Source: Sphingomonas horti
GTDB taxonomy: Bacteria; Pseudomonadota; Alphaproteobacteria; Sphingomonadales; Sphingomonadaceae
DNA length: 64,000 nt
NCBI RefSeq assembly: GCF_009753715.1
Contig: NZ_WQMS01000006.1
Location: 372,001-436,000 of the forward strand
Direction of reading: 5' to 3'
Shown: piece by piece, positions 27,160 through 36,107 of the stretch
How positions within the stretch are numbered: position 1 is the first letter of the stretch
How the letters are laid out: each line of letters starts with the position of its first letter
Program-made: the position numbers and the translations under genes
The notes under the pieces: generated by a model
Database searches by the model: none
Told to the model about the DNA's origin: nothing
What the model saw: only the letters and a program-made list of their open reading frames with translations

Positions 27160-28017
27160 ATGGAGAACCCGCCGGTCGGACAGGTCGTCGAACTCGAGCC
27201 CCTTGTGCGCCGCGTGCTCGCGGGCAATCCGGGCCCGTTCACCTACACCGGCACCGAAACCTATATCATCGGCAGGGGCGAGGTCGCGATCATCGATCCC
27301 GGCCCGGACGATCCCGCCCATGTCCGCGCTCTGCTGGACGCGGTCGCGGGGGAGACGGTCATAGCGATCCTCTGCACCCACACGCACCGCGATCACAGCC
27401 CCGCCGCGCCGGCCGTGAAGGCAGCGACCGGCGCGCCGGTCATGGGCTGCGCGCCGCTGGTGCTGGAAGACCTGGGCCCCCGCGCCGACGCCTCGTTCGA
27501 CGACAGCTACGCGCCCGACCGCGTGATGCAGGACGGCGAGCAAGTAGAGGGTCCCGGCTGGACGCTGGAAGCCGTCGCGACCCCGGGCCACACGTCCAAC
27601 CATCTCTGCTTCGCGCTGAACGAGACCGGCGCGCTGTTCAGCGGCGACCATGTGATGGGCTGGTCGACCACGGTCGTCTCGCCTCCGGACGGCGATATGG
27701 CCGCCTATATGGCCAGCCTCGACAAGCTCCTCGCCCGCGACGACCGCATCTATTACCCCGCGCACGGCGATCCGGTCGGCGATCCGCGGCGCTTCGTGCG
27801 CGGCCTCGCCGGCCACCGCAAGCAGCGCGAGGGCCAGATCCTCCGCCTGCTCCGCGAAGGCGTCGACGCGATCCCGGCGATGGTCGAGCGCATGTATGTC
27901 GGGCTCGACCCGCGGTTGCACGGCGCCGCCGGCCGCTCGGTGCTGGCGCACCTGATCGACCTGCGCGACCGCGGCATCGCCCGAGAGGACGGCGAGGCCT
28001 GGAGCCTCGCTGCGTGA
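27160..28017 (+). CDS. MBL-fold hydrolase (LACTB2/glyoxalase II-like)
   Basis: A 285-residue metallo-beta-lactamase fold protein. The zinc motif is THTHRDHSPAAP, followed by the H/D ligands in ATPGHTSNHLCFAL, LFSGDHVMGWST and the C-terminal LHGAAGRSVLAHLIDLRDRGI. The layout matches LACTB2-type hydrolases/endoribonucleases. The ATG at 27160 is preferred because the frame upstream lies in the M56 gene's 3' region; the ribosome binding site is weak. It overlaps the next gene by four bases. Confidence 0.88.
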   Translation: MENPPVGQVVELEPLVRRVLAGNPGPFTYTGTETYIIGRGEVAIIDPGPDDPAHVRALLDAVAGETVIAILCTHTHRDHSPAAPAVKAATGAPVMGCAPLVLEDLGPRADASFDDSYAPDRVMQDGEQVEGPGWTLEAVATPGHTSNHLCFALNETGALFSGDHVMGWSTTVVSPPDGDMAAYMASLDKLLARDDRIYYPAHGDPVGDPRRFVRGLAGHRKQREGQILRLLREGVDAIPAMVERMYVGLDPRLHGAAGRSVLAHLIDLRDRGIAREDGEAWSLAA

Positions 28018-28691
28018 CGCGCGAGCTCCGCAGTGCGCTGATCGGCGGCCTGGTCGCGCTGGCGCTGCTGTTCGCCGGCTTCGTCGTGCTGAAAATCTAT
28101 CTCTCGTCCCGCTTCGCGCCCGACCCGGAGACGATCGTCTCCTCGACCCTCAGCGGCATGCGCGAGCAGAACCGGCTGACCTCGTTCATCGCCAGCTATG
28201 TCGCGGTGGTGACGTCGGAGCAGAGCCGTCTGGGCCTCACTGCGAAGAAGACGCTGATCATGCCCGGCACCGTCCGATACGAAGTCGACATGGCCAAGCT
28301 CGGGCCGCAGAGCGTCAGCTGGGACGCAGGCACGAAGGAATTGACGGTCACGCTGCCGCCGATCGAGATCGCCGGGCCGCAGGTCGATCTGAACGCGATC
28401 CGCGAATATGACGGCGGCGGCCTGTTGATGCGCCTCACCAATGCCGAGCAGCGGCTGGACGACGCCAACCGCAAGGCCGCCCAGGCGGAGCTGCTTCGCC
28501 AGGCCCGGGCGCCGACGCCGATGCGGATCGCGCGCGAGGCCACCCGCCGCGCCGTCGAGCGCAATTTCGCGCTCCCCCTGCGCGCCGCCGGCCTCGACGC
28601 GCACGTGATCGTCCGCTTCCCGGACGAAGGCCGCTCCGACCGGCAGATGGACCGCTCGACGCCGCTGAACGAGGTGGCCGGCACGCGCTGA
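28014..28691 (+). CDS. DUF4230 domain membrane-anchored protein
   Basis: A 225-residue protein with an N-terminal membrane anchor (LIGGLVALALLFAGFVVLKIYL) and a DUF4230 domain (MREQNRLTSFIASYVAVVTSEQ... KTLIMPGTVRYEVDMAKLG... TVTLPPIEI). The start is GTG at 28014, overlapping the MBL gene's stop. The periplasmic/cytoplasmic orientation is not clear. Function unknown; the family is conserved in diverse bacteria. Confidence 0.85.
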   Translation: MTRELRSALIGGLVALALLFAGFVVLKIYLSSRFAPDPETIVSSTLSGMREQNRLTSFIASYVAVVTSEQSRLGLTAKKTLIMPGTVRYEVDMAKLGPQSVSWDAGTKELTVTLPPIEIAGPQVDLNAIREYDGGGLLMRLTNAEQRLDDANRKAAQAELLRQARAPTPMRIAREATRRAVERNFALPLRAAGLDAHVIVRFPDEGRSDRQMDRSTPLNEVAGTR

Positions 28692-28724
28692 GCGGACTGG
28701 ATTGTCCGCGGCCCACACCCCATC

Positions 28725-28815
28725 TTCGTTGGGCCTGACCTTGTCGAAGGCTTCCCTTCTTCTTACGGGCTCCCGGAGAGAAAGAGTGGGCTTCGACAGG
28801 CTCATCCCGAACGGA
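28725..28815. repeat. Dispersed palindromic repeat, copy 4
   Basis: Arms TGACCTTGTCGAAGGC (about 28735-28751) and GCTTCGACAGGCTCATCCCG (about 28790-28809) are imperfect inverted copies. The spacer CTTCCCTTCT...AGAGAAAGAG matches that of the element at 5611-5702. It lies between DUF4230 and nadA; the rest of that 137-base gap holds nothing else visible. Confidence 0.85.
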
Positions 28816-28828
28816 GTTTGGTGGCTCG

Positions 28829-29839
28829 ATGGATGCGAGAAACGGAATCGGCGGAACCCTGACCGGCCTGGACCTGCGGGCCGAGATCGACCGGCTGCGC
28901 AAGGAGCGCAACGCGGTCATCCTCGCCCATTATTACCAGAAGCCGGAGCTGCAGGACCTCGCCGATTTCGTCGGCGACAGCCTTGAGCTCAGCCGCAAGG
29001 CGCAGGAAACGGACGCTGACGTGATCGCCTTTTGCGGCGTCCGCTTCATGGCCGAGACCGCGAAGATCCTCTCGCCGGACAAGATCGTCGTGCTGCCCGA
29101 CATGGACGCCGGCTGCAGCCTGGAAGACAGCTGCCCGCCCGAGCGCTTCGCCGCGTTCCGGGCCGAGCATCCGGACCATATCGCGCTGACCTACATCAAC
29201 TGCTCGGCGGCGGTGAAGGCGCTCAGCGACGTGATCGTCACTTCGTCCTCGGCCGAAAAGATCCTGATGCAGATCCCGAAGGACCAGAAGATCATCTTCG
29301 GCCCCGATCGCAATCTTGGCGGCTATCTCGCGCGCAAGACCGGGCGCGACATGCTGCTGTGGCCGGGCGTCTGCATCGTCCATGAGGCCTTTTCGGAGAC
29401 CGAGCTGCTGAAGCTTCGGGCCGAGCATCCCGACGCGCCGATCCTCGCCCACCCGGAATGCCCGCCGCACCTGCTCGACCATGCCGATTTCGTCGGCTCG
29501 ACCAGCGCGATCCTCGAGCATGCGAAGAAGTCGCCGGCCAGGACTGTGATCGTCGCGACCGAGCCGCACATCATCCACCAGATGCAGAAGGCGGTGCCCG
29601 ACAAGCAGTTCATCGGCGCGCCCGGCGCCGACGGCAACTGCAACTGCAACATCTGCCCGTACATGGCGCTGAACACGATGGAGAAGCTCTACGTCGCGCT
29701 GCGCGACCTGGAGCCCCGCATCGAGCTTGACGAGGACCTCCGCCTGAAGGCCAAGACCAGCCTCGACCGCATGCTCGCGATGGCGAGCGGCACCGTCGGC
29801 ATGGGCGATCTGGGGCCGGTTCGGGCGACGGGGGATTGA
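28829..29839 (+). CDS. nadA: Quinolinate synthase NadA
   Basis: A 336-residue NadA: iminoaspartate plus dihydroxyacetone phosphate gives quinolinate, using a [4Fe-4S] cluster. Cluster cysteines occur in [21 protein letters not shown] and [14 protein letters not shown]. The family motifs [22 protein letters not shown] and [21 protein letters not shown] are intact. The ATG at 28829 follows the repeat. nadB is not in this window, and nadC lies 3 kb downstream. Confidence 0.97.
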   Translation: MDARNGIGGTLTGLDLRAEIDRLRKERNAVILAHYYQKPELQDLADFVGDSLELSRKAQETDADVIAFCGVRFMAETAKILSPDKIVVLPDMDAGCSLEDSCPPERFAAFRAEHPDHIALTYINCSAAVKALSDVIVTSSSAEKILMQIPKDQKIIFGPDRNLGGYLARKTGRDMLLWPGVCIVHEAFSETELLKLRAEHPDAPILAHPECPPHLLDHADFVGSTSAILEHAKKSPARTVIVATEPHIIHQMQKAVPDKQFIGAPGADGNCNCNICPYMALNTMEKLYVALRDLEPRIELDEDLRLKAKTSLDRMLAMASGTVGMGDLGPVRATGD

Positions 29840-29842
29840 GCC

Positions 29843-30238
29843 TTGAGATTTGCAGAAGCGTTCAAAGCGCTCGGCTATGAATTGGAGGCCGTCCGGACCG
29901 ATTGGTCTGCCGAGGCCGATCATGGCGTGTGCTTAAGCCTCTGGAAGAAAGAGACTGATTTTAGAGCGCTTGTAATGGACACGCGTGTGCACGCCGACCC
30001 TATCGAAGGATGGGGACACAAGCCGGGCAACAAGCGCCGCATAGCTCATGCGGACCGAGCGCTGCGCGAGTTCGACGGATGGATTGATGTAGTTGCGCTA
30101 GATGGCGTGCCAGGGGAGGGTTACGGAAATGCCTCACCTTGGGACGCCAAGGCGCGAGGAAGGCGCTGGCGAATCACCTTCTTAGATCCCAAGACCGGGC
30201 ACTTGAGGCTGGAAGCCCAAGAAACGAAGGTTGAATAG
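29843..30238 (+). CDS. Hypothetical protein, low-GC, downstream of nadA
   Basis: A 131-residue open frame with lower GC than neighbours and less biased third positions. The sequence (FKALGYELEAVRTDWSAE, CLSLWKKETDFRALVMD, ALREFDGWIDVVALDG) has no recognised domain or membrane segment. The start is TTG at 29843, 3 bases after nadA, with a GGGGAT upstream. It may be recently acquired. Confidence 0.6.
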   Translation: MRFAEAFKALGYELEAVRTDWSAEADHGVCLSLWKKETDFRALVMDTRVHADPIEGWGHKPGNKRRIAHADRALREFDGWIDVVALDGVPGEGYGNASPWDAKARGRRWRITFLDPKTGHLRLEAQETKVE

Positions 30239-30242
30239 CCGA

Positions 30243-30614
30243 ATGAAGATTCCGCTTGTCATCTGCCTTGCGATGGCGAGCCCGACCGCCGCCCAGACGC
30301 CGCTCTGCGCCTGGAACGGCACGAGCCTCAGCTGCCCGAACCAGCCTGTGCCGCAGGGACCGCTGACACCTGCCCAGCCGTTTAAGGCCTTGCCCACGCC
30401 CCAGCAAAGGCTCGCCGAACTTCAGGCCCAAGCCGATTTCGACCGAACCTTGATCGCCGCACGAACGGCGCAGGACGCGAAGCTGCTGAAGGTGCTCGAA
30501 CAGGCCGACGGCCTGATCGCCGCCGGCAGCTGCCCTGACGCCGAGACTCTGGTGCGTGAAAAAGCGCCGACCGAAATCGCCACCGTCACCTCGCGCTGCG
30601 CCGCGCGCAAATAG
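30243..30614 (+). CDS. Small secreted protein of unknown function
   Basis: A 123-residue protein starting MKIPLVICLAMASPTAAQTP, a short signal peptide cleaved after TAA or AQ. The mature part has paired cysteines (CAWNGTSLSCPNQ; C-PDAET...C) and a helical middle. The ATG at 30243 is preferred over TTG at 30231. It is 4 bases beyond the low-GC gene and 73 bases before an S9 peptidase. No domain recognised. Confidence 0.65.
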   Translation: MKIPLVICLAMASPTAAQTPLCAWNGTSLSCPNQPVPQGPLTPAQPFKALPTPQQRLAELQAQADFDRTLIAARTAQDAKLLKVLEQADGLIAAGSCPDAETLVREKAPTEIATVTSRCAARK

Positions 30615-30687
30615 CAGAGCCGGAGCGGGTGACAGGCCTGCTGACTGTCTCTAACGTCCGCGCGTTTCCAGCCAGGAGGTCCCGCCT

Positions 30688-32787
30688 TTGTATCGCGCGC
30701 TGCTGCCCCTTGCCTCGCTTCTGTTGGCCGCCGCACCGGCAGCTTCCGCCGACGATCCCTATCTCTGGCTCGAGGAGATCGAGGGGCCCAAGGCGCTCGC
30801 CCAGGTCAAGGAATGGAACGGGCAGACCGAGGCGGTGCTGACCGCCATGCCGGGCTACGAGCAGTATCGGGCGCGGGCGCTGGCGATCCTGGACGACGAG
30901 CAGCAGATCGCGCTGCCCGAGGATGTGCAGGGCGACCAGGTCACCAATCTGTGGCGTGACGCGAAGAACCCGCGCGGCCTGTGGCGCGTGTCGCCGCTCG
31001 CCGCCTATCGCGCCGGCAAGCCGGAATGGCGCACGCTGATCGACGTCGACGCGCTGGGCAGGCAGGAAGGCAAGAGCTGGGTCTGGCACGGCGCCGACTG
31101 CCGGGCGCCGGACTATAGGCGCTGCCTCGTCTCGCTGAGTCCCGGCGGCACCGACGCCGATGTGGTGCGGGAGTTCGATCCGGTCACGGCCCGGTTCATC
31201 GATTCGGGCTTCACCCTGCCGCAGGCCAAGAGCAACGTCGCCTGGGCGGATGCCGACACCTTGCTGGTGGCGACGGACTATGGCCCGGACTCGCTCACCA
31301 CCTCCGGCTATCCGCGCGTCGTGAAGCTCTGGAAGCGCGGGACGCCGCTGGCGGACGCCGTGACGCTGATGACGGGCGAGAAGGCCGATGTGTCGGTCTC
31401 GCCCTTCTCGGTGATGGATGGCGACACGCGCTGGTCGTTCGTCGTGCGCGGCAAGAGCTTCTGGACACGCGACATGTACCTGCTGGCTGCCGGCCGGCTG
31501 GTGAAGCTGCCGGTCCCCGACGACGCCGATTACCAGGGCGTGATCGGCGGCCGCATGGTCGCGCTGCTGAACAGCCCGCTGGCGGCGGCCGGCCGGACCT
31601 TCCCCGCCGGCGCGCTGGTCGCCTGGCCGTTGGCCGACATGGCGGCAGGCAAGGCGCCCGCGCCGGAGCTGGTGATGGCGCCCACCGAGCGGCAGGCGAT
31701 CGAGGAAGTCGCCGCGTCGGACAATGTGTTGTGGGTCAAGGCGCTGGACGACGTGTCGGGCCAGCTGTTCGCGCTCCGCCGCGGCGCCGGCGGCGGCTGG
31801 ACCAGCGCGCGCATCCCCCTCGCGCGCAACAACAGCGTCCATCTGGTCGAGACGTCGGGCAAGTCCGACCTCGCCTTCGTGACGGTCGAGGGGATGCTGA
31901 CCCCGCCCTCGCTCTATGCGGTCACGCCTTCGTCCCCGCCGGAGCTCGTCCAGAGCCTTCCCGCCCGCTTCGATGCGAGCAAGTTCAGCGTCGAGCAGCG
32001 CTTCGCGACCTCCGCCGACGGCACCCGCATTCCCTATTTCCTGGTCCGCAAGAAAGGCGTGACCGGTCCGGTCCCGGCGCTGATCCACTCCTATGGCGGC
32101 TTCAAGGCCGCGCAGACGCCGACCTATCTGACCGGCCAGCCCTATCGCGCCGGCCCGCTCGCCCTGTTCTGGGTCGAGGAAGGCAATGCCTATGTGCTCG
32201 CCAACCTGCGCGGCGGCGGCGAGTACGGCCCACGCTGGCACGAGGCGGCGGTGAAGGAGCACCACCAGCGCGTGTTCGACGATCTGCAGGCGGTGGCGGA
32301 GGACCTGGTCAGGACCGGCGTCAGCGCGAAAGGCAAGATCGCGATCTCCGGCCGGTCGAACGGCGGCGTCACGGTCGGCGCGGCCGTCAACCAGCGTCCC
32401 GATCTCTACGGCGCGGTCATTTCCGGCTCGCCGCTCGGCGACATGAAGCGCTATTCGCACCTGCTCGCCGGCGCCTCGTGGATCGACGAATATGGCGACC
32501 CCGACAAGCCCGACGAATGGGCGTATCTGTCGAAATATTCGCCCTATCAGAACATTCGCCCGGGCGTGAAATATCCGCCCGTCTTCTTCTACAACTCGAC
32601 CAAGGACGACCGGGTGCACCCCGGCCACGCCCGCAAGATGGCGGCGCGGCTGAAGGAATATGGCAACCCTGTCTATTACCATGAGTATATGGAAGGCGGC
32701 CATTCGGTCGGCGCCGATCATGCGGAGGATGCCAAGCGCGCGGCGCTGCTGATCGAGTTCCTGAACCGCGTGCTGCCCGGGCGTTGA
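30688..32787 (+). CDS. Prolyl oligopeptidase family serine peptidase (S9A)
   Basis: A 699-residue secreted peptidase. Signal peptide (about residues 1-21), then PYLWLEEIEGPKALAQVKEWN, the beta-propeller, and the alpha/beta-hydrolase domain. The catalytic serine S557 lies in ISGRSNGG; D and H are in KDDRVHPGHARKM and EGGHSVGADH. The usual family box is GGSNGG, so Arg here is a minor variant. The start is TTG at 30688 with AGGAGG spaced 8. Confidence 0.92.
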   Translation: MYRALLPLASLLLAAAPAASADDPYLWLEEIEGPKALAQVKEWNGQTEAVLTAMPGYEQYRARALAILDDEQQIALPEDVQGDQVTNLWRDAKNPRGLWRVSPLAAYRAGKPEWRTLIDVDALGRQEGKSWVWHGADCRAPDYRRCLVSLSPGGTDADVVREFDPVTARFIDSGFTLPQAKSNVAWADADTLLVATDYGPDSLTTSGYPRVVKLWKRGTPLADAVTLMTGEKADVSVSPFSVMDGDTRWSFVVRGKSFWTRDMYLLAAGRLVKLPVPDDADYQGVIGGRMVALLNSPLAAAGRTFPAGALVAWPLADMAAGKAPAPELVMAPTERQAIEEVAASDNVLWVKALDDVSGQLFALRRGAGGGWTSARIPLARNNSVHLVETSGKSDLAFVTVEGMLTPPSLYAVTPSSPPELVQSLPARFDASKFSVEQRFATSADGTRIPYFLVRKKGVTGPVPALIHSYGGFKAAQTPTYLTGQPYRAGPLALFWVEEGNAYVLANLRGGGEYGPRWHEAAVKEHHQRVFDDLQAVAEDLVRTGVSAKGKIAISGRSNGGVTVGAAVNQRPDLYGAVISGSPLGDMKRYSHLLAGASWIDEYGDPDKPDEWAYLSKYSPYQNIRPGVKYPPVFFYNSTKDDRVHPGHARKMAARLKEYGNPVYYHEYMEGGHSVGADHAEDAKRAALLIEFLNRVLPGR

Positions 32788-32832
32788 AGAATGTCGGTCC
32801 TACACGCCGGTGTTCCTGGTACGTTCCGAACC

Positions 32833-32970
32833 ATGACCCCCGAATCGCCTCTCGCCTGCCATGGCCGGTTGATCGATCCGGTCGATCAGTCCGCTCCCAT
32901 TGATCGAGGGGATTTTTTCCGCACGCCGAACCTTCCTAACCTTCCGCCTTTCGCAAGGCTCACCCCATGA
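32833..32970 (+). CDS. Possible 45-residue leader peptide upstream of nadC
   Basis: A small open frame (MTPESPLACHGRLIDPVDQS...) ends with TGA overlapping the nadC ATG (ATGA at 32967-32970). No clear ribosome binding site precedes its start, and no domain is recognised. The 32788-32966 interval holds no other gene. Coupling to nadC is possible but chance overlap is not excluded. Confidence 0.22.
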   Translation: MTPESPLACHGRLIDPVDQSAPIDRGDFFRTPNLPNLPPFARLTP

Positions 32971-33812
32971 CCTTCGCGCTCTCCGGCTTCGACCTGCACG
33001 CGTTCGTCCAGGCCGCGTTCGCTGAGGATCTGGGGCAGGGCGGCGACGTCACGTCCGAAGCGGTGATCCCCGCCGACGCCCGGTTCGAAGGCGTGATGGA
33101 CAGCCGCGACGCGATCACTGTCGCCGGGCTTCCGCTCGCCGCCGCCTTCTTTCGCGCGCTCGATCCCGGCGTCGAGATCGAGATGCTGGTCGAGGATGGG
33201 CAGCAGGTGCGTCCCGGCGCCGACCTGATGCGGCTGCGCGGGGCTGCCCGGGCGATGCTGACGGCGGAGCGCCCGGCGCTCAACACCGTTCAGCATCTGT
33301 CGGGGATCGCCACGCTAACCCGGCGCTATGTGGATGCGATCGCCGGCACCGGCGCGACCCTGCTCGATACGCGCAAGACCATCCCGGGCCTGCGCCTGCT
33401 GGAGAAATATGCGACGCGCATGGGCGGCGCCACCAATCACCGCATGGGCCTGTGGGACGCGGCGATGATCAAGGACAACCATGTCGCGGTCGCCGGTGGC
33501 GTCGCGGAGGCGGTGCGCCGGGCGAAGGAGGCGCGGATCGCCGAGATCATCGTCGAGGTCGACCGCGTCGACCAGATCGAGCCTGCGCTGGCCGCGGGCG
33601 CCACGCGCCTGCTGCTCGACAATATGGACCCGCCGACGCTGCGGGGCGCGGTGACTCTGGTCGGCCGCCGCGTGCCCACCGAAGCGTCGGGCGGCGTGCG
33701 GCTGGAAACGATCCGCGCCATTGCCGAGACGGGGGTCGACTATATCTCGGTCGGGCGGATCACCCAGTCTGCACCGGCCGCCGATATCGGCTTGGATTTC
33801 AGCAGCTTATGA
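32967..33812 (+). CDS. nadC: Nicotinate-nucleotide pyrophosphorylase (carboxylating)
   Basis: A 281-residue NadC (QPRTase). Conserved blocks are AFAEDLGQGGDVTSEAV, AERPALNTVQHLSGIATLTRRYVDAI, LLDTRKTIPGLRLLEKYA, and the loop MIKDNHVAVAGG. It converts quinolinate and PRPP to nicotinate mononucleotide, the step after NadA. Its stop overlaps the following gene. Confidence 0.97.
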   Translation: MTFALSGFDLHAFVQAAFAEDLGQGGDVTSEAVIPADARFEGVMDSRDAITVAGLPLAAAFFRALDPGVEIEMLVEDGQQVRPGADLMRLRGAARAMLTAERPALNTVQHLSGIATLTRRYVDAIAGTGATLLDTRKTIPGLRLLEKYATRMGGATNHRMGLWDAAMIKDNHVAVAGGVAEAVRRAKEARIAEIIVEVDRVDQIEPALAAGATRLLLDNMDPPTLRGAVTLVGRRVPTEASGGVRLETIRAIAETGVDYISVGRITQSAPAADIGLDFSSL

Positions 33813-34111
33813 TGATGTCCCTGCTTGCTTCCGCGCTCGCGCTGGGCCCCAGCTTCGCCGAGAAGACGCATACGGCGCGGCCGGCATTGTCGCGCCCGCC
33901 CGCCATGGAGGGCTGCGATGCCGAGGACGTGCAGCCATGGGTCGGCAAACCATTCCCCGCCGACGGCGCTGAACAGGCCCGCCAGGCGACCGGGTCCACG
34001 GTGGTGCGGGTCGTCCGGCCTGGCGAGGCGGTGACGATGGACTTCCGGGCCGACCGCCTGACGATCGCCCTCGACGCCGCCGGGAAGGTGGTCAGCGCCC
34101 GCTGCGGCTGA
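33809..34111 (+). CDS. Peptidase inhibitor I78 family protein
   Basis: A 100-residue protein with a short signal-like N terminus (MSLLASALALGPSFA) and an I78-type core: CDAEDVQPWVGKPFPADGAEQARQATG, then TVVRVVRPGEAVTMDFRADRLTIALDAAGKVV. It starts ATG at 33809, overlapping nadC (ATGA). The family inhibits serine peptidases, though no target is known here. Its last 20 bases overlap the convergent DUF4112 gene. Confidence 0.82.
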   Translation: MMMSLLASALALGPSFAEKTHTARPALSRPPAMEGCDAEDVQPWVGKPFPADGAEQARQATGSTVVRVVRPGEAVTMDFRADRLTIALDAAGKVVSARCG

Positions 34112-34529
34112 CCCCGTCGAGCGTGACGGTCGCCGGATGATGCCGGTCGAGATGCCGCTTGATGATCCGCAGGTTGCGGGTGTTGGATCGGAAGAAGAAG
34201 TCGGGGATCGCGCCGACCCACGGGATCGCGCCCAGCAGCGTGTCGACGCCGACATTGCCGGCCATCCGCGCCATCTGCCATTTGGACATGCCCAGGTTGC
34301 GCGCTTCCCAGATCATCCAGGCCCCCAGCGCGCCTGCGGCGATGCTGCCGACCCCCGGCACCACGTCCAGGATCACGTCCAGGCCCAGCTGGCGCTTCGT
34401 GCCGGGAATGGTCACCAGCCGCTCCAGCAGCGCCTCCATCGCCTCGACGCGCCGGCGGACGCCGTGCGGGTTCTTCAACTCCGGCAGGCTGCGGGCAATC
34501 TCTTCCATGCGGCGGTAGCGGCTGGCCAT
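34092..34529 (-). CDS. DUF4112 membrane protein
   Basis: A 145-residue DUF4112 protein. The start ASRYRRMEEIARSLPELKNPHGVRRRVEAMEALL is basic and helical, and hydrophobic blocks ILDVVPGVGSIAAGALGAWMIWEA and TLLGAIPWVGAIPDFFF follow, with the Phe/Arg-rich RSNTRNLRIIKRHL tail. AAGGAG lies 6 bases before the ATG at 34529. Function unknown. Confidence 0.88.
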   Translation of the reverse strand: MASRYRRMEEIARSLPELKNPHGVRRRVEAMEALLERLVTIPGTKRQLGLDVILDVVPGVGSIAAGALGAWMIWEARNLGMSKWQMARMAGNVGVDTLLGAIPWVGAIPDFFFRSNTRNLRIIKRHLDRHHPATVTLDGVSRSGR

Positions 34530-34577
34530 CGGCGACTCCTTCACGCATCCCAACGTGGGGAGCGCGGACCGGTTGCG

Positions 34578-36023
34578 CTAGCGCTTCGCGGCGACCAGGT
34601 GCGTAAGCGGATGCCAGGCCCGCGCATTCTCCTTGAACAGGCCGAGCCGCGGCGACGCCAGGGACCAGCGCAGCGGCCGGGTCAGCGGAATGTACAGGCC
34701 GGAATTGGCGATCACCCGGTCGGCCGTCGCCAGCTGGACGCTGCGGTCGAGCAGCGACTGGGCGTTGCGCGCGCCTTCGAGCGCGTCGATCGCTTCGTCG
34801 GAGCATGCGTCGGCGGACGGGCAGGCGACCGTGTCGAGATACCAGAGCGCGCTGCCCGCGGGCGCGACTTCGTCGATGACCGCCAGGTCCGATTCGGACG
34901 GCTTGTCGACGCGCACCGTTTCGATGCCGACGCGCCGCCAGTCCGCGGCCAGCCGCCCGTAGAGCAAGGTGTTGCCGGGCGAGGCGGGCAGGTAGAGCCG
35001 CACGCGTACCGGCTGCGGGTGCGTCGCGCGCCACGCCTGCACGCGGCGCCGCGCCTCGGCGATGCGGCCGGTGATGTCGAAGGCGGCCCAGGGTGGATAG
35101 GACGGATCGGCGGCCGAGCGGTAGCGCTGCGGCAGGATCGTCAGGGCGCCGAGCCAGCCCGGCGCCTTGAACGCGTCGAGCAGCGCGTCGCGGTCGATCG
35201 CCATGCCAAGGACCTGCCGCATCTCGGCGTCGGCCAGCCAACCGCCCGCCTTGACCACCGACAGGCCGAAAAGCCCCTCCGCCGGATCGATGCGGATCGC
35301 CCGCTTGGCCGGCTGCGCGGCCTGGACAAGCGGCCAGTCGCGATAGGTGCCGCCCAGCACCAGGTCGGTGCCGCCCTGCACGAACCGCGCGACCGCCAGC
35401 GCCGCGCGCTCGCCGGTCAGGCGGACGTCGGGCAGCACCGGGTCCTTCGATCCTTCCGGCGGCTTGACCCGCTGCGTCAGCGCGACCGTGCCGCCTTCGC
35501 GCTTGCCCATCTGGTAAGGGCCGGTCGTCCCCATTGCCCGCGACAGGATGCTCGCTTCGGGCTGGGCGAGCAGCTCGAACAGCGGCGGGCGCGGCACCGT
35601 CAGCCGGAACTCGATCACCTCCGGCGTCGTCGGGTTGATCTCCTCGATCGAATCGAACGCGTCGCGCAGCGGGTTGCGGCTGTTGGCGGTGATGATGCCG
35701 CGCGCGCGGCGCGCCACTTCCTCGGACGTGACGTTCTTGCCGTTGGGCCAGGTCGCCTGGCGCAGCCGGAAGATCGCGCTCAGCCCGTCGCTGGTCACGA
35801 TCCAGCGCTCGGCAAGCGCCGGCCCGACCTGCGCATCCTCGTCATAGGCGACCAGCGTTTCCGCGACCGCCCCCAGCAGCACCCGCTGCGTCAGGTCGGG
35901 CGGCTTGCGGCTGGGATCGACCATCGTCGGCGGTCCGCCGATCGCGCTGACGCGGATCGGCCCCTGGTCGTCGGCCTGGCTGCACGACGCCAGCAACAGC
36001 AGGGGGAGGAGCCACCGCTTCAT
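34578..36023 (-). CDS. ABC transporter substrate-binding lipoprotein (SBP_bac_5)
   Basis: A 481-residue solute-binding protein of the oligopeptide/nickel family, with a lipobox (LLLASCSQ). Conserved family positions include LAERWIVTSDGLSAIFRLRQATWPNGKNVTSEEVARRA. No permease or ATPase genes are adjacent, so it may be an orphan receptor or a repurposed family member. Confidence 0.85.
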   Translation of the reverse strand: MKRWLLPLLLLASCSQADDQGPIRVSAIGGPPTMVDPSRKPPDLTQRVLLGAVAETLVAYDEDAQVGPALAERWIVTSDGLSAIFRLRQATWPNGKNVTSEEVARRARGIITANSRNPLRDAFDSIEEINPTTPEVIEFRLTVPRPPLFELLAQPEASILSRAMGTTGPYQMGKREGGTVALTQRVKPPEGSKDPVLPDVRLTGERAALAVARFVQGGTDLVLGGTYRDWPLVQAAQPAKRAIRIDPAEGLFGLSVVKAGGWLADAEMRQVLGMAIDRDALLDAFKAPGWLGALTILPQRYRSAADPSYPPWAAFDITGRIAEARRRVQAWRATHPQPVRVRLYLPASPGNTLLYGRLAADWRRVGIETVRVDKPSESDLAVIDEVAPAGSALWYLDTVACPSADACSDEAIDALEGARNAQSLLDRSVQLATADRVIANSGLYIPLTRPLRWSLASPRLGLFKENARAWHPLTHLVAAKR

Positions 36024-36107
36024 CCGGCAAACCTCTATGAGGCCTGCGGGGCCGCGCCAACCCTTGCCTTAATGCGTCTTTTACCGCTCGGGGCTAAGTC
36101 GTTGGGA

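Noticed and set aside
34137-36107. Upstream extension of the DUF2336 frame by about 650 codons
   Set aside because: It overlaps DUF4112 and the solute-binding gene in antisense; the domain begins near 36108.
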